From NCBI RefSeq assembly GCF_000712165.1, contig NZ_KL544010.1, positions 1 to 64,000 on the forward strand: a DNA stretch of 64,000 nt, read 5' to 3'. The notes beneath the pieces were generated by a model. That model had not been told where the DNA came from, ran no database searches, and saw nothing but the letters and a program-made list of their open reading frames with translations. The translations under genes were made by a program, and so were the position numbers. Each line of letters starts with the position of its first letter. Position 1 is the stretch's first letter. The stretch comes from Ureaplasma canigenitalium ATCC 51252. Its GTDB lineage: Bacteria; Bacillota_I; Bacilli_A; Mycoplasmatales; Mycoplasmoidaceae. Positions 20,024 to 30,014 of the stretch are shown in pieces.

Positions 20024-21316
20024 TTAAAAGTCTATTAAACTAATATCGAGAAGAAATTCTTTGATTCCTAAGTAAAGAATACCGTTCTCATCATACCTTG
20101 GAATAATACTGTCCTTAACGATAACAATTTTTTTGAATGAATCGTTAATTTTTAATAATGAGTTAATTTCTTGTTCTCTCTTTTCGTTATTATCAATATT
20201 CAGTGCTGATTGAATATAATACTTTTTTTGTCCTTTATTAATAATGAAGTCCACTTCCAGTTGCACCTTTTTTCGTTGTTCGCCCTCTTTTCTTTCGTAT
20301 TCAACAAGACCGACATCGACATTGTAGTCATACCTTTTTAGTTCGTTATAAATGATATTTTCCATAATGTGGTTAATTTCGATTTGTCTAAAATTAAGTC
20401 TTGCATTTCTAAGACCGATATCAGAAAAATAAAATTTACTTGGTGTATTAAAATATCTCCCACCCTTAACATCGTAACGGTGTGCTTGATAAAGAACATA
20501 AGCATCCTTAAAATAAGAAAGATAATTGCTTATGGTGTTTGATGCGATTTTGATTTTATTGGTTGAAAGAAAGCGATAGGCAAGTTTAGTTGGATTGGTT
20601 AATGAACCAATTGATGAAGCAATAAAGTTAATTAGGATGTCAAGTAGTATACCATTGCCTTGGATTTTATTTCTTTCGAGGATATCCTTTATATAAGTTT
20701 CAGCAAATAAGTCTTTAAGATAACGACCTTTTTCCTCATCTGTTTTAAGATTATAAATATATGGCATTCCACCATATATTGTATAGAAGTCAAATGCTTT
20801 ATCTTTATCAGGAAAAAGTGATGTAATTTCCTTGAAACAAAGGGGAAGAATATGGATTTCATCACCACGGTCTCTAAACTGGGTTAAGATGTCAAAAGAT
20901 AGCATTCGTGAATTACTACCAGTTACATAAATATCTAGATTTTCGTTTTTCATTAAACCGAGCAAAACATCAACGAAAGTGATTTGCTCTCCTTTGTCGG
21001 TATATGGATTCTTAATACTATCTGCTAATTGGATTTCGTCAATTAAAATGTAATATTGCTTTGTTTTATCGTTGCATTTATTTTTGATGTACTCGTTCAG
21101 TTTAAAAGGATTTCGGTATTCAATATTATCGATTTCATCGAGAGAAATACTAATTATCTGTTCATTTTTTATTCCAGATGAAATTAGGTAATCCTTAAAT
21201 AGGTTAAAAAGTAGATACGACTTACCACATCGTCTTATTCCGGTGATGATTTTTATTCGTTTATTCCCCATTTTACTAATGATTTTATTTAAATAAAAGT
21301 CTCGTTTAATTACCAT
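20024..21316 (-). CDS. AAA+ ATPase with DUF4143 C-terminal domain
   Basis: 430 residues. N-terminal AAA_14 domain: Walker A GIRRCGKS near 26-33, Walker B YYILIDEIQL near 93, and sensor TGSNSRML. A winged-helix linker follows, then the DUF4143 region ending with a PD-(D/E)xK-like strand (LEVDFIINKGQKKYYIQ). Proteins of this family are scattered by horizontal transfer in bacteria and archaea. Their role is not established, although nucleic-acid binding or defence has been suggested. It contains no TGA codons. It stands alone between the two restriction systems, which suggests part of an accessory island. Confidence 0.88.
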   Translation of the reverse strand: MVIKRDFYLNKIISKMGNKRIKIITGIRRCGKSYLLFNLFKDYLISSGIKNEQIISISLDEIDNIEYRNPFKLNEYIKNKCNDKTKQYYILIDEIQLADSIKNPYTDKGEQITFVDVLLGLMKNENLDIYVTGSNSRMLSFDILTQFRDRGDEIHILPLCFKEITSLFPDKDKAFDFYTIYGGMPYIYNLKTDEEKGRYLKDLFAETYIKDILERNKIQGNGILLDILINFIASSIGSLTNPTKLAYRFLSTNKIKIASNTISNYLSYFKDAYVLYQAHRYDVKGGRYFNTPSKFYFSDIGLRNARLNFRQIEINHIMENIIYNELKRYDYNVDVGLVEYERKEGEQRKKVQLEVDFIINKGQKKYYIQSALNIDNNEKREQEINSLLKINDSFKKIVIVKDSIIPRYDENGILYLGIKEFLLDISLIDF

Positions 21317-21743
21317 ACTTCATCCCATGTTAAATTTAGGTGGAAATCCAACCTTTTATTAAATGATTTTACCATACAACAAAACGATTGAAAATGTTCT
21401 TGTTTATGAAAAGAAAGAAGAACACTGCAAAAAATTTTTTCTTTTGATGAAGAAATAACTCACAAAGGTGAGGGAAGAAATGAAGATAGATACCGAGCAA
21501 TCACTTCGTTATTTACAACAAATAGTGCATTGACTTCGACTTGAAAAATCTTCATTAGATTATAAAGTTAATTAAGAAATGGAATGTCGACTAAATTGGG
21601 TAATAATGGTTTACTTTTTCCGCCATCTTTATTTTCATATACCATATGTTATCAACTTAATTTATACCTTAATGCACTTAATTTTTAGTTTATAAATAGC
21701 GATTTTAATTAGTAGTATATGATATTAAAGAATATAATTATGC
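21317..21743. other. Gene-free spacer with possible gene remnants
   Basis: No convincing gene. A 32-codon frame starts at ATG 21363, and an overlapping plus-strand frame runs from about 21385 to 21555 without a start codon, coding a charged peptide (QKIFSFDEEITHKGEGRN); it could be gene debris. A hairpin (AAAGAATATAATTATG with CATAATATTCTTT, about 21727-21768) spans the end of the restriction-methylase gene and may terminate it. Confidence 0.4.
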
Positions 21744-23837
21744 TTAATGCTTAACCATAATATTCTTTATATATTGCTCCATAAATTTATAATCTGGATT
21801 CCCATTATTATCAGTAGGTAAACGCACGAATTCATTTTCAAAATTTCATACATTTCCGTGGCCATATTTTTTATATCATTCAACACTACAGCACTTAGCA
21901 ATAAACAATCCAGTATATATATTCATTTTAAAGTTAATTGGTTCAAGCACTCTAATTGTGTTAGAAGCACAAAAATCATAGCTTTTAGGATAAGTAATAC
22001 CAGAACCACCGTCACCTTGAGTCACGACAGCTAATAAAACATTGTCTTCGTCACATTTAAAAACTTTATTTGGGTGAGATTTAAATCCAGCAATTCCCTC
22101 GTTGATCTTTTTAGCTGAAACAAAAATGGTTCCGCTTCCGTCATTGATGCTATTTTTTTCTTTACCAGAAGAAAGATTCTTAAATATTTTTCTTATCTCA
22201 AAACTTTTTCAGTTACTATTATCAAGACCTTCTACATCGTTATTAATTTTATATTTAATTTCATCCTTAATACCGTTAAGCAAAAGGGAAGAACAGTAAC
22301 TTCTAACTTCTTGTGTAAAGGTTATTTTTCCGTTTTTCTTTTCGAAGAAAAACAAATCAGAATCAGTGATTTTGACATTATTAAAATTGTCAAATTTAAA
22401 TTCAACATTGTTAGTTTTAATACGTCCGTGTTGTCCCCTTCTTAGTTCATAACCGTCATTTTCAAAATTATATGATTTAATATAATCTTCATTGTTATGT
22501 GGGGAATGTGCCTCGAAAACAACAATGCCAGTCCAAACAGCGGCAGATGGAAGAAACACCTGTCGATTTAATTTAACGATTGACCTAATTTTATGTTTAT
22601 TTAAAATTTGATGATTTTTTAATTCGCTAATTACGGTTAGGGGAATGATAGAAGCAACCAACCCTCCTTTTTGACAATTATCTAAAGCGGCTTCGACATA
22701 ATCTAATTCAGGAGTTGACTGTGAAAATGGTGGGTTCATTAGCACTTTATTATAAGTAGAGTTGATTAAAGGTAGCTTAGAAAAACAGCTATCTTTGTAT
22801 ATTTGCGATGAACCATCACCGTGAAGTAACATGTTAATGCAAGCTAAAGTTGAATTAAAAGAATCGATTTCAATACCAATTATTTGTCTCTCTTTGATTC
22901 TTTTCTTCTTATCAAGATCATCAGTTTGGTTTATCATCTCAAACATTGCATTAGTTAGAAATGTTCCACTACCACATGTTGGATCTAGTACAGTGTCGTT
23001 ATGGTTTAAATTTATTAATTTAATCATAACTTCAGCAATATGATCAGGGGTAAAGACTTCCCCCTTTTCTTGGCTATCTGATGAATTTCATCTTCTAAAA
23101 ACTTTTAGGAAAGCATTCATTGTGTCTTTCCCGCTGCGTTCACTAACATTAATAAAATTATAAGTATTAGAAATGATTTTAACGATTTCAACAAGATGTT
23201 TATTATCTGCTCTTTGCAGTGTATCGTCATCGAAAATTGATTTTAAAAAAGTCTTTTTTTCCTTCTTTGAAATTGGTTCGTCTTCAATAACTTTTTCTAT
23301 TCCATCTTTAATAGAATTAAGTAGACTGGTGGTGCTACTATCGATATTAATTTCGTACTTATATTTAAAACAAAGCATAACTGCTCCTATAAAAGGAACG
23401 TTATATTGTTTGTTAATTCCACTATTTCTAAATCGGTTTGCTAATATTTTTGCATTTTTACTAACAACGTCAGGAAGTGTTATCTTATTTGGAAAATAAG
23501 TTTCTACATAGTAACTTGCATGCTTTATTTCTGTTTCGAGTTCTATTAATTTCCCTTTAACATAGCATTGAAAAACATTGCCATTATATTTAAAACCAAT
23601 AAAGTTAGGATTTGCCTCCTGCTTCATATAGTCCTCTAACTGTCCGGTAAATTTTTTTCCCTCAGCTTTAGCATCAAGGATGAATGTAGTACCATCAAGA
23701 AAATAATATCCATCAGGTTTTTTAGACATTTTTTCCTTATTTTTATATATAAAAACAGTTCCATCAGTTTGATTGTTAAGTCCTATTTTATGAGTAAAAT
23801 CCGATACAACTTCGTACTCATTTTTCATTTTTACCAT
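21744..23837 (-). CDS. Single-chain restriction-modification-specificity enzyme (type IIG/IIB-like, BcgI-related)
   Basis: 697 residues once TGAs are read as Trp. Residues 1-150 hold a PD-(D/E)xK nuclease-like motif (PDGY 41-44, then ILDAKAEGK with D55 and K57). A helical linker follows, then a gamma-class adenine methyltransferase with DPTCGSGTFL (285) and NPPF (368-371). The C-terminal ~210 residues (from WKSFEIRKIF) form one HsdS-like recognition domain. One enzyme thus carries cleavage, methylation and specificity. A single recognition domain suggests it acts as a dimer on a symmetric site or on an asymmetric site. The start could be ATG 23837 or ATG 23828; the latter has GGTAGGA at better spacing. 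No separate S subunit is adjacent. Confidence 0.82.
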
Positions 23838-24100
23838 TCCTACCTAATTCGACTTTTGTAATGATATTTTACCTATTTATGACAAACTTTAATTTTCTAA
23901 TTAAAAACCGTTGTTAACCAAGATGAGAATTTAATTACTTTTTAAAAAAATTGCATACTTTTAAAAGTGGTGCATCGCCTTAAAATTTAGGTTTTATATC
24001 TTTTTATAAAATGAAATAACAGATTTAACTTTTTATTTTTAAAAAAAATTTAAGAAAAATAAATCCAAAGTTACCTTTTTTTAGTTACCATTAAATAACT

Positions 24101-24721
24101 ATGATGAGAGAAAACATTAAGCTTTATTTTAAGACATTTCACAAGAGTCCTTCGACTAGTATTTTTAACTTAACTTTAAGTGGTGTGTTCATTGCTATTT
24201 TTATCATTGCTCGAGCAATTACAAAGTATTTTGACTTTTTAAATGGGTATAGTTGACAACTGCAGATGGCCGTTTTTTCACTTGCTTTAATCTTTATCCC
24301 GAATTTTTATTACAAACTAATGTTTTTCATCATTACCCCTTTTGTAGTGCTTATTTTTGGTTTTTCATCAGAGATTTTTTTCGGTTACATTCTGCCGCAC
24401 TACGCTTTTTTCCCTTTGCTTTTTCTTGATCTTATTTTTTATGTTAGCCTTTTTAAAAGGGATTTTAGACAAAAAATTAAGATTATTATTATGGTAATAA
24501 TGACCATTGCTTTATCTTTTTTCTCTTATATTGGTGTCCATTTAAGTTATAGTATCCAAGGAGTTTTATACTACAAAGTAGTCTGGTCTTTCTCACTTGC
24601 TTTTAATGCCCTTGTTAGCTATATATCTTTCATTCTTAATAGTGTTGTGATTGCATTTGTGCTTCCAGGATTATTTTTTCTTCGAAAAAAATATCTTTAT
24701 TATTATCAACTTAATTACTAA
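24101..24721 (+). CDS. Multispanning membrane protein, possible ECF transporter substrate-binding (S) component
   Basis: 206 residues with about six hydrophobic segments and short loops, the size and layout of ECF-type vitamin transporter S components. The N-terminal block LSGVFIAIFIIARAIT resembles the first helix of such proteins. One Trp is TGA. No ECF ATPase genes are adjacent, as usual for group II S components that share an energising module encoded elsewhere. The substrate cannot be told, and an unrelated membrane protein is possible. The stop overlaps the convergent gene by 4 nt. Confidence 0.55.
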
Positions 24722-25200
24722 TTAAGAGTTGTTAAATCTATGTTTGATTGCCGGAATTGTTCTTTGTCCTTGAAGTATTTTTTTAATTCCCGATCGATGA
24801 TTTTTGGGTTAAGATCAACGATTCTAAATTCAACCTGATTAAGGAAAAGAAGCAACTTAATGACTCTTTTTTCGTCAAGGATATACTCGTTATTTTGTGA
24901 ATAATGAGAAAACAAAAAATAGCTATAATTTTTAATCATTTTGACTAGGTGCACATATACGATAATCACAATTAAAAGAAATGAAGCAATTAAGGAAAAA
25001 ACGATGATGCTGACATACTTTGGTGTTCCAAGATGAATCCAAAGAAGACCATGATTCCCGGTATTCATAACACAAAGAGCAATAAGAAGAACAAGGATAC
25101 AAGCGAAGGATAGAGCACAAATTTTTGTTACTCGGAAATAACGATATTTACTTCTACTTTCAATTAGGTTTACATATTTGTTGATATCACGATTCGTCAT
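24718..25200 (-). CDS. Membrane protein with two transmembrane segments, unknown
   Basis: 160 residues. Hydrophobic segments at about 24-46 and 61-87 are followed by a charged cytoplasmic tail rich in Lys, Asp and Arg. No family recognised. It lies one base after the yigZ stop on the same strand, so it is probably co-transcribed and may be translationally coupled with yigZ. It is convergent with the candidate ECF S-component gene, the ends overlapping by 4 nt. Confidence 0.6.
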   Translation of the reverse strand: MTNRDINKYVNLIESRSKYRYFRVTKICALSFACILVLLIALCVMNTGNHGLLWIHLGTPKYVSIIVFSLIASFLLIVIIVYVHLVKMIKNYSYFLFSHYSQNNEYILDEKRVIKLLLFLNQVEFRIVDLNPKIIDRELKKYFKDKEQFRQSNIDLTTLN

Positions 25201-25201
25201 T

Positions 25202-25795
25202 TTAGTATCCGTAGTCTTTCAATCTAATTGTTATTTTATCATTATCGAAGTTAATTTGGTCTTTACTTCTTAATTCAATTCTTACACAATCGCTCTTATA
25301 TTCCTTTTTAATAATGGTAAATTCGTTAATTTGATTAATCATTTTTTGGTAAAGTTTAGTGTCATTAATTTTGAAACTAATTTCATAGTGATACATTCTA
25401 GTTACTTGTTGTTTTTCAAGTGATTCAAGCACTTTAAATGAGACATCATAATAAGTTTTTGATAGAAGTTTTTTACCGAGTAGTGAAGTCCCAAAATACC
25501 TTATAACGATTATTAGGGTATTTACCATATCAAACTGCTTAATTGCTTTTAAAATAGGGATAACTGCACTATTCTTTGGTTCGTTATCGTCGCTCCCAGA
25601 GTAGCTTAAATCATTCTTGATAAGGATACAGTAACCATAACAAACATGGGTAGCATCATAATATTTTACTCGGTATTCTTTTATGATTTTTTTAACATCA
25701 TCAACAGATTTTACACCGTGTACGAAAGAAAGGAATCGACTCTGATTAACACAGATTTTAGTGCTATTAAAATTCTTTGGAATATTACTCTTCAT
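25202..25795 (-). CDS. yigZ: YigZ/IMPACT family protein (UPF0029)
   Basis: 197 residues. The UPF0029 domain is clear: SRFLSFVHGV near 20, then the motif ATHVCYGYCI, SDDNEPKNSA, and VIRYFGTSLLGKKLL. The C-terminal ~70 residues fit the DUF1949 part. Family members are linked to translation regulation and nucleic-acid binding, but the bacterial role is not settled. The typical DGEP pattern appears as DNEP. It diverges from the gene at 25858 and is followed by the 160-residue membrane protein. Confidence 0.88.
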   Translation of the reverse strand: MKSNIPKNFNSTKICVNQSRFLSFVHGVKSVDDVKKIIKEYRVKYYDATHVCYGYCILIKNDLSYSGSDDNEPKNSAVIPILKAIKQFDMVNTLIIVIRYFGTSLLGKKLLSKTYYDVSFKVLESLEKQQVTRMYHYEISFKINDTKLYQKMINQINEFTIIKKEYKSDCVRIELRSKDQINFDNDKITIRLKDYGY

Positions 25796-25857
25796 TTTGA
25801 TTATTTTTTATAAATTCACATATAAATAGTTTAAGATATTTACAATTGGAGAATAGT

Positions 25858-26541
25858 ATGAATAAACGATTTTATTTAGGATTAAAAAAAGACACTGTTG
25901 GAATTCAAGCAGCAGGTGCTATTTACCTTTTTGGTGCCTTACTAATTCTAGCTGGTTTAGTTCTATTTTTGATTACAGGAAGTTCCTTGCTTTATAAAAA
26001 TTTGGTTAACAATTTCTTTCGCGATTTCTTAGTAAAGAATGGTTTGATTTCAAGCAACCAGGGTAATGATATAGTAAATGTTGTTTACATCTCACCTAAG
26101 GTTGAAGAAATATTAAATAGTTTCGTTATTACTCCTTTTAAAAATGAAGTTATTAATCCTTCAATTAAAAATATTTCTGGTCCGTTCCTTATTAATATTA
26201 TTGGGATATGCCAAATGGTACTTGGTGGTATTTTATACACGATATCAAGTTTTGTTAATTTTATCCTATTAATTAGAATCAAGGGACGAATTAACATTGT
26301 TAATGAAGCAATCTATGAGAATGAACAAAACATGGGAATTAAACCAGATAAGGATAACTACTTGAAAGGTTCGTATATTGTCGGTGCTATCGTTATTCAA
26401 TCGCTCTTCCATATTTTCTTTATCTCAACCGCACTAATCGTTGTCATTTTAATTTCCCTATGAATGAATAACTTAAAGAAGCACGGAAAATTACTTGAAG
26501 CGGATGTTATTAAACAAAGACAAAAAAATTCCTATCAATAG
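25858..26541 (+). CDS. Membrane protein, unknown function
   Basis: 227 residues with about three or four membrane segments (near 14-40, 105-130 and 175-205), an outer loop of about 60 residues between the first two, and a basic C-terminal tail. ATG 25858 was chosen over 25846 because TTGGAG (25843-25848) is correctly spaced from it. One Trp is TGA near the end. No family recognised. It precedes the HIT gene, which has a TATAAT box at 26543-26548 overlapping the end of this gene region. Confidence 0.62.
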
Positions 26542-26570
26542 TTATAATATAGAAAAAGGGAGAACGGAAA

Positions 26571-26999
26571 ATGGCCGCTGAACAAACAATCGATTGTCTA
26601 TTTTGTAAGATAGTAAAAAAACAAATCCCGGCAAAAATTATTGATGAGAATGAACATGCCATTGCCTTTCTTGATATTAACCCAGCGAGTAATGGTCACA
26701 CATTAGTTATTCCTAAAAAACATTATCGGAATGTTGGTTTAACTGACATTACATATTTAAATGGGATGATGCGACTTGTAAAAAATGTGACAACTTATCT
26801 TGAAGAAACATTTATTGATATTACTGGTTTTAATTATCTTTCAAACACGAATGCTCAGGCGGGTCAAATTATTTTTCATACCCACATCCATATTATTCCG
26901 AAATACAACAAGGATGTAGGCTTTGTTTTTAAGGCAAATAAAGATGAAACTAACATGTTGCCCATTGACACAGTGTATGAAAAGTTAAAAAAAAAATAA
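26571..26999 (+). CDS. HIT family nucleotide hydrolase (HinT-like)
   Basis: 142 residues. The histidine triad HTHIHII (about 102-108) and the N-terminal CLFCKIVKKQIPAKII pattern mark the HIT family; the Cys pair resembles the zinc site of bacterial HinT proteins. It probably hydrolyses purine phosphoramidates such as AMP-lysine. A ribosome binding site (AAAAGGGAGAA) precedes ATG 26571. In Mycoplasma the HIT gene often neighbours membrane-protein genes, as here. Confidence 0.93.
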   Translation: MAAEQTIDCLFCKIVKKQIPAKIIDENEHAIAFLDINPASNGHTLVIPKKHYRNVGLTDITYLNGMMRLVKNVTTYLEETFIDITGFNYLSNTNAQAGQIIFHTHIHIIPKYNKDVGFVFKANKDETNMLPIDTVYEKLKKK

Positions 27000-27044
27000 A
27001 CCGGATTAAAAAATCGCGTTTAAGTAAATATTATTTGGTCTAAT

Positions 27045-27755
27045 ATGAATAAAAAGCTAGAAATTATTGTTAACTTAGAGAACATCACCAAACGGTTGAG
27101 AGTAATTTTGTTGACTTTCTATGAGGCTATGGATCTATGTTTTAATGGAGCTGTTGACACCCGCGAATCAACCTATAAGATTCAAAAAGAAGAAATTCTA
27201 ACCTTAAAAAAATCTTTTAGGGAAATTATTAGCACTGCAAAAATAAAAGCAATTAGCACTAAATATCAATTTTTAAATGATACTTTAAATTCACTTTTAA
27301 AAGAAGAAAAAAAAGACATTCCCCTTATTGATGCTTACTATCAAGCATGTGCTCTTTTTATCGTCATTCCTTATATTATTGAAGACATTTACACTAGAGA
27401 AGGAGAACAATTTTCCTACAAAAAACTAGCTCGTTTTATTGTCAAAAATAACCATAAACTATTTACTAAATGAGATGATTATGAGAATAAGTTTTTAGAA
27501 ATTTTAAACCTAGGAAGAGAAAACAAGGAAATCAGTAAGGATGCTTTTGCTCTAATTAAAAATGATCAGAAAAAAAGCGAATTAAACCGGTTTAAACAAC
27601 TTTTTAATCATTATATTCTAGTTACTTGGGATAAAGCAAAATCCAAGTATATTTTTAATATGATGTTTGTCTGAAATTACTGATGATTACTTGTTATTTT
27701 TGGAACCATTCTAATTGTTGGTATTGTCCTTGGAAGTATTTACCATAAGCGATAG
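27045..27755 (+). CDS. C-terminally anchored helical protein, unknown
   Basis: 236 residues after reading TGA as Trp. A mostly helical soluble region (about 1-205) with many Lys, Glu and Ile is followed by one membrane segment near the C-terminus (about 212-232, WWLLVIFGTILIVGIVLGS) and a short basic end. This topology suggests a tail-anchored cytoplasmic protein. No family recognised. The stop abuts the stop of the convergent hemW-like gene, with no bases between. No clear ribosome binding site was seen. Confidence 0.62.
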
Positions 27756-28829
27756 TTAGAAAATATTGATTAATGCATTATGGAGTAAATTAAGATCAAC
27801 TGCTTTTAAGTGGTTGTTTTCAATGTATACATCTTGTAACTTATCCTTAAAAAAGAGATAAGCTTTTGTATTACGTTCAATTTCGAGATTAATTCCTTCA
27901 TTTAACCTTAATCCCATCATTAAAATATATTGGTAATATTCTTCATTGCTAATTTCGTTAATAACTAATTTTGGTTCATCAAGTGGTTTATCAAAATGGT
28001 ATGATATTTGATTTTCAAATCCATATGCTCCATAACCAAGACCGACATAGTCATTCATATTTCAATAAGCTAAGTTATGTTTACAAAAGTCGCTCTTGGA
28101 GCGAGCGAAATTAGACACTTCGTAACGGAGATAACCTTTTTTAGCAAACTGTTGATTAATGTAAAGCAATTGATTTTCTTCTTCTTCAACATCAATGGTA
28201 ATACCCATTTTTTTCATTAATGAACCGCTTTTAATTTCAAGGGCATAAAAAGAAAGGTGTGGAATTTGATACTTTTCAACCAGTCTAAAAACATCATCGA
28301 TATCGTTATATGTTAAATTTGTTAAGTTATAAATAAAGTCGAGACTAAGATTAAAAATTTGATTTTTGTGGAGCAACTCAATTGCCCGATAAACATCTTC
28401 AATTGTATGGACTCGATTAATTTGTTTAAGAATCCTATTATTTGTTGATTGAACTCCAATCGAAATTCGATTAACACGAAACTTCTTAAAAATATCAATT
28501 TGCTCTTGTGTAATCAAATCCGGATTACATTCAATGCTAAATTCACAATCCAAAGCAGCTTTGACACTTAATTTCTCAAGCAAAAAAACTAGTTCATCGT
28601 GTGTTAAACAATTCGGGGTTCCTCCCCCTAGGTAAATAGTAGAAAATTGACCGTCGTTGAAATTGTCAAAATAACGAACAACATTTGCTAAATAATTTTG
28701 CACCAACGATTTATTGTCGTTACTACGCAGGATTCGCTTAAAGTCGCAATATGTACAAATGTGATTGCAGAAGGGAACATGCAAGTAAAGATGTTTTGTT
28801 TTCTTACTAAAGATTCGATTGCTATGCAT
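27756..28829 (-). CDS. hemW: HemW-like radical SAM protein
   Basis: 357 residues, read through one TGA Trp. The radical SAM cluster motif CNHICTYCDF (CX3CX2C) is near residue 21. GGGTPNCL, IECNPD, and RISIGVQS follow in the order seen in HemW/HemN-like proteins. The C-terminal HemN domain is short. Because mollicutes lack haem synthesis, the annotation as coproporphyrinogen oxidase would be wrong; HemW homologues are thought to handle haem or have another role. The start ATG 28829 overlaps the upstream small gene by 8 nt. Confidence 0.9.
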
Positions 28830-29034
28830 ACTGGAATAGTTCAGTTAGAGTATAGACGAGTAGCACGATGGTAAGACTACACATCACAACAAGGGAAAGA
28901 CCGATGAAAAATTTAGCAAGAAAATTCAACTTTTTCTTGCCTTTATTTTTTATTTTGACATCGTCTTTTAACTCATCCGCTATTATGGTTTTTGAATAAC
29001 GCTCACGCGGAGAATTTTTAGGGTCAAATTTCAT
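28822..29034 (-). CDS. Small single-span membrane protein, unknown
   Basis: 70 residues: a charged N-terminal half, a basic cluster KNKGKKK near 29-35, and one membrane segment (about 41-64). It overlaps hemW by 8 nt, so the two are co-transcribed. The size and layout resemble secretion accessory proteins such as SecE or SecG, but no diagnostic motif is present and I do not assign it. Confidence 0.55.
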   Translation of the reverse strand: MKFDPKNSPRERYSKTIIADELKDDVKIKNKGKKKLNFLAKFFIGLSLVVMCSLTIVLLVYTLTELFQYA

Positions 29035-29101
29035 CGTTAATTAAATCTCTACTATTAATATAAACAATCTTAATGTACAATATTATAATATTAATAATTT
29101 T

Positions 29102-29416
29102 ATGAAAAACAAATATTTAATTAGAATACTCACACTCATTAATAAGCATCCACCGGTTGTTTTTAATAATGAACTTAATCGTATTTATCATAATGAATTT
29201 AAGGTTAAAGTCACTAGTTCTTATGTTGATAATATCGAAGATTATAGTGAAATTAAAACCGAATTGATTAATGTTGAAAAGTTAATAGACGACCTTGATG
29301 CCACTGATGAAATGGTGAAGCATTTAATCATGACCGAACTTTCATTTCATTTAAAAACCTTATCTAATTTAAATCATTGAAAACCAAATAAATTGTTGAA
29401 GGAGATATTTCAGTAA
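29102..29416 (+). CDS. Small soluble protein, unknown
   Basis: 104 residues, extended past one TGA Trp to a TAA that overlaps the next ATG by one base. It is rich in Leu, Asn, Asp and Lys, with no membrane segment. No family recognised. The one-base overlap and the ribosome binding site for the next gene (AAGGAGA at 29399-29405) inside its end indicate an operon with the membrane protein and nicotinate phosphoribosyltransferase that follow. Confidence 0.55.
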
Positions 29417-30012
29417 TGGAAAAAGACAACACAAATCTAGTCGAAAAAAATAGTGCTGGTAAAATGGCGGATAATGCCGTCAAAAAAGGATTCAACCTTT
29501 CTTTTCGAATGAAGAAGATAGTCAACTTAGTGATTATCGCCTTAGTTTTTGTTTGCTTCGCATGCTCATTAATTGGATCTTTTGATGTTAAGTCATCAAA
29601 ATATATTATTGGTATTGGAACTAGTCTTTCAATGCTGATTGCTCTCGCTTTAATGATTTACCGAATCTTTATCATTACTTTTAATAAAGATTGAACAAGA
29701 AAAGAATTAATCTGACAAGCACTTATGTTTGCTCTTTTTGGATTTATCATTCTAGGATGAATCTGATCAACAATTCTTTCAACTACACAATACGACCTTT
29801 TTCTTAATGAATACGAGCAAATTAAAGCACGAAATCCAAATGAACAGTATATTCTCCTTGTTAATGGATCTGACCAGTTTAATGTCCTAAAAGCAGGTGA
29901 CTGAATTCTTGTCATCGCAACAGGTGCTGCTGTTTTTAGTCAAACTTTTTATAATACTTTTGGTATGAAGCAACCGACTTTACAAGACAATAAACAAAAC
30001 TTAAATAAATAA
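29416..30012 (+). CDS. Membrane protein with about four segments, unknown
   Basis: 198 residues with several TGA-coded Trp. Hydrophobic segments lie at about 33-53, 63-88, 98-120 and 160-178. The N-terminus is charged and the C-terminus polar. No family recognised. A good ribosome binding site lies within the preceding gene, and only 2 bp separate its stop from the next start, so it belongs to a three-gene unit ending with nicotinate phosphoribosyltransferase. A role with nicotinate uptake is possible from context only. Confidence 0.6.
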
Positions 30013-30014
30013 CT

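Noticed and set aside
21363-21560. Short frames between the ATPase and restriction genes as real genes
   Set aside because: Too short, overlapping, one lacking a start, and no recognisable sequence; listed only as possible remnants.
27756-28829. Coproporphyrinogen III oxidase and haem synthesis
   Set aside because: The protein is HemW-like; no other haem gene is present and mollicutes lack the pathway.
28822-29034. SecE or SecG assignment for the 70-residue membrane protein
   Set aside because: Size and single span fit, but the conserved SecE sequence before the helix is absent.
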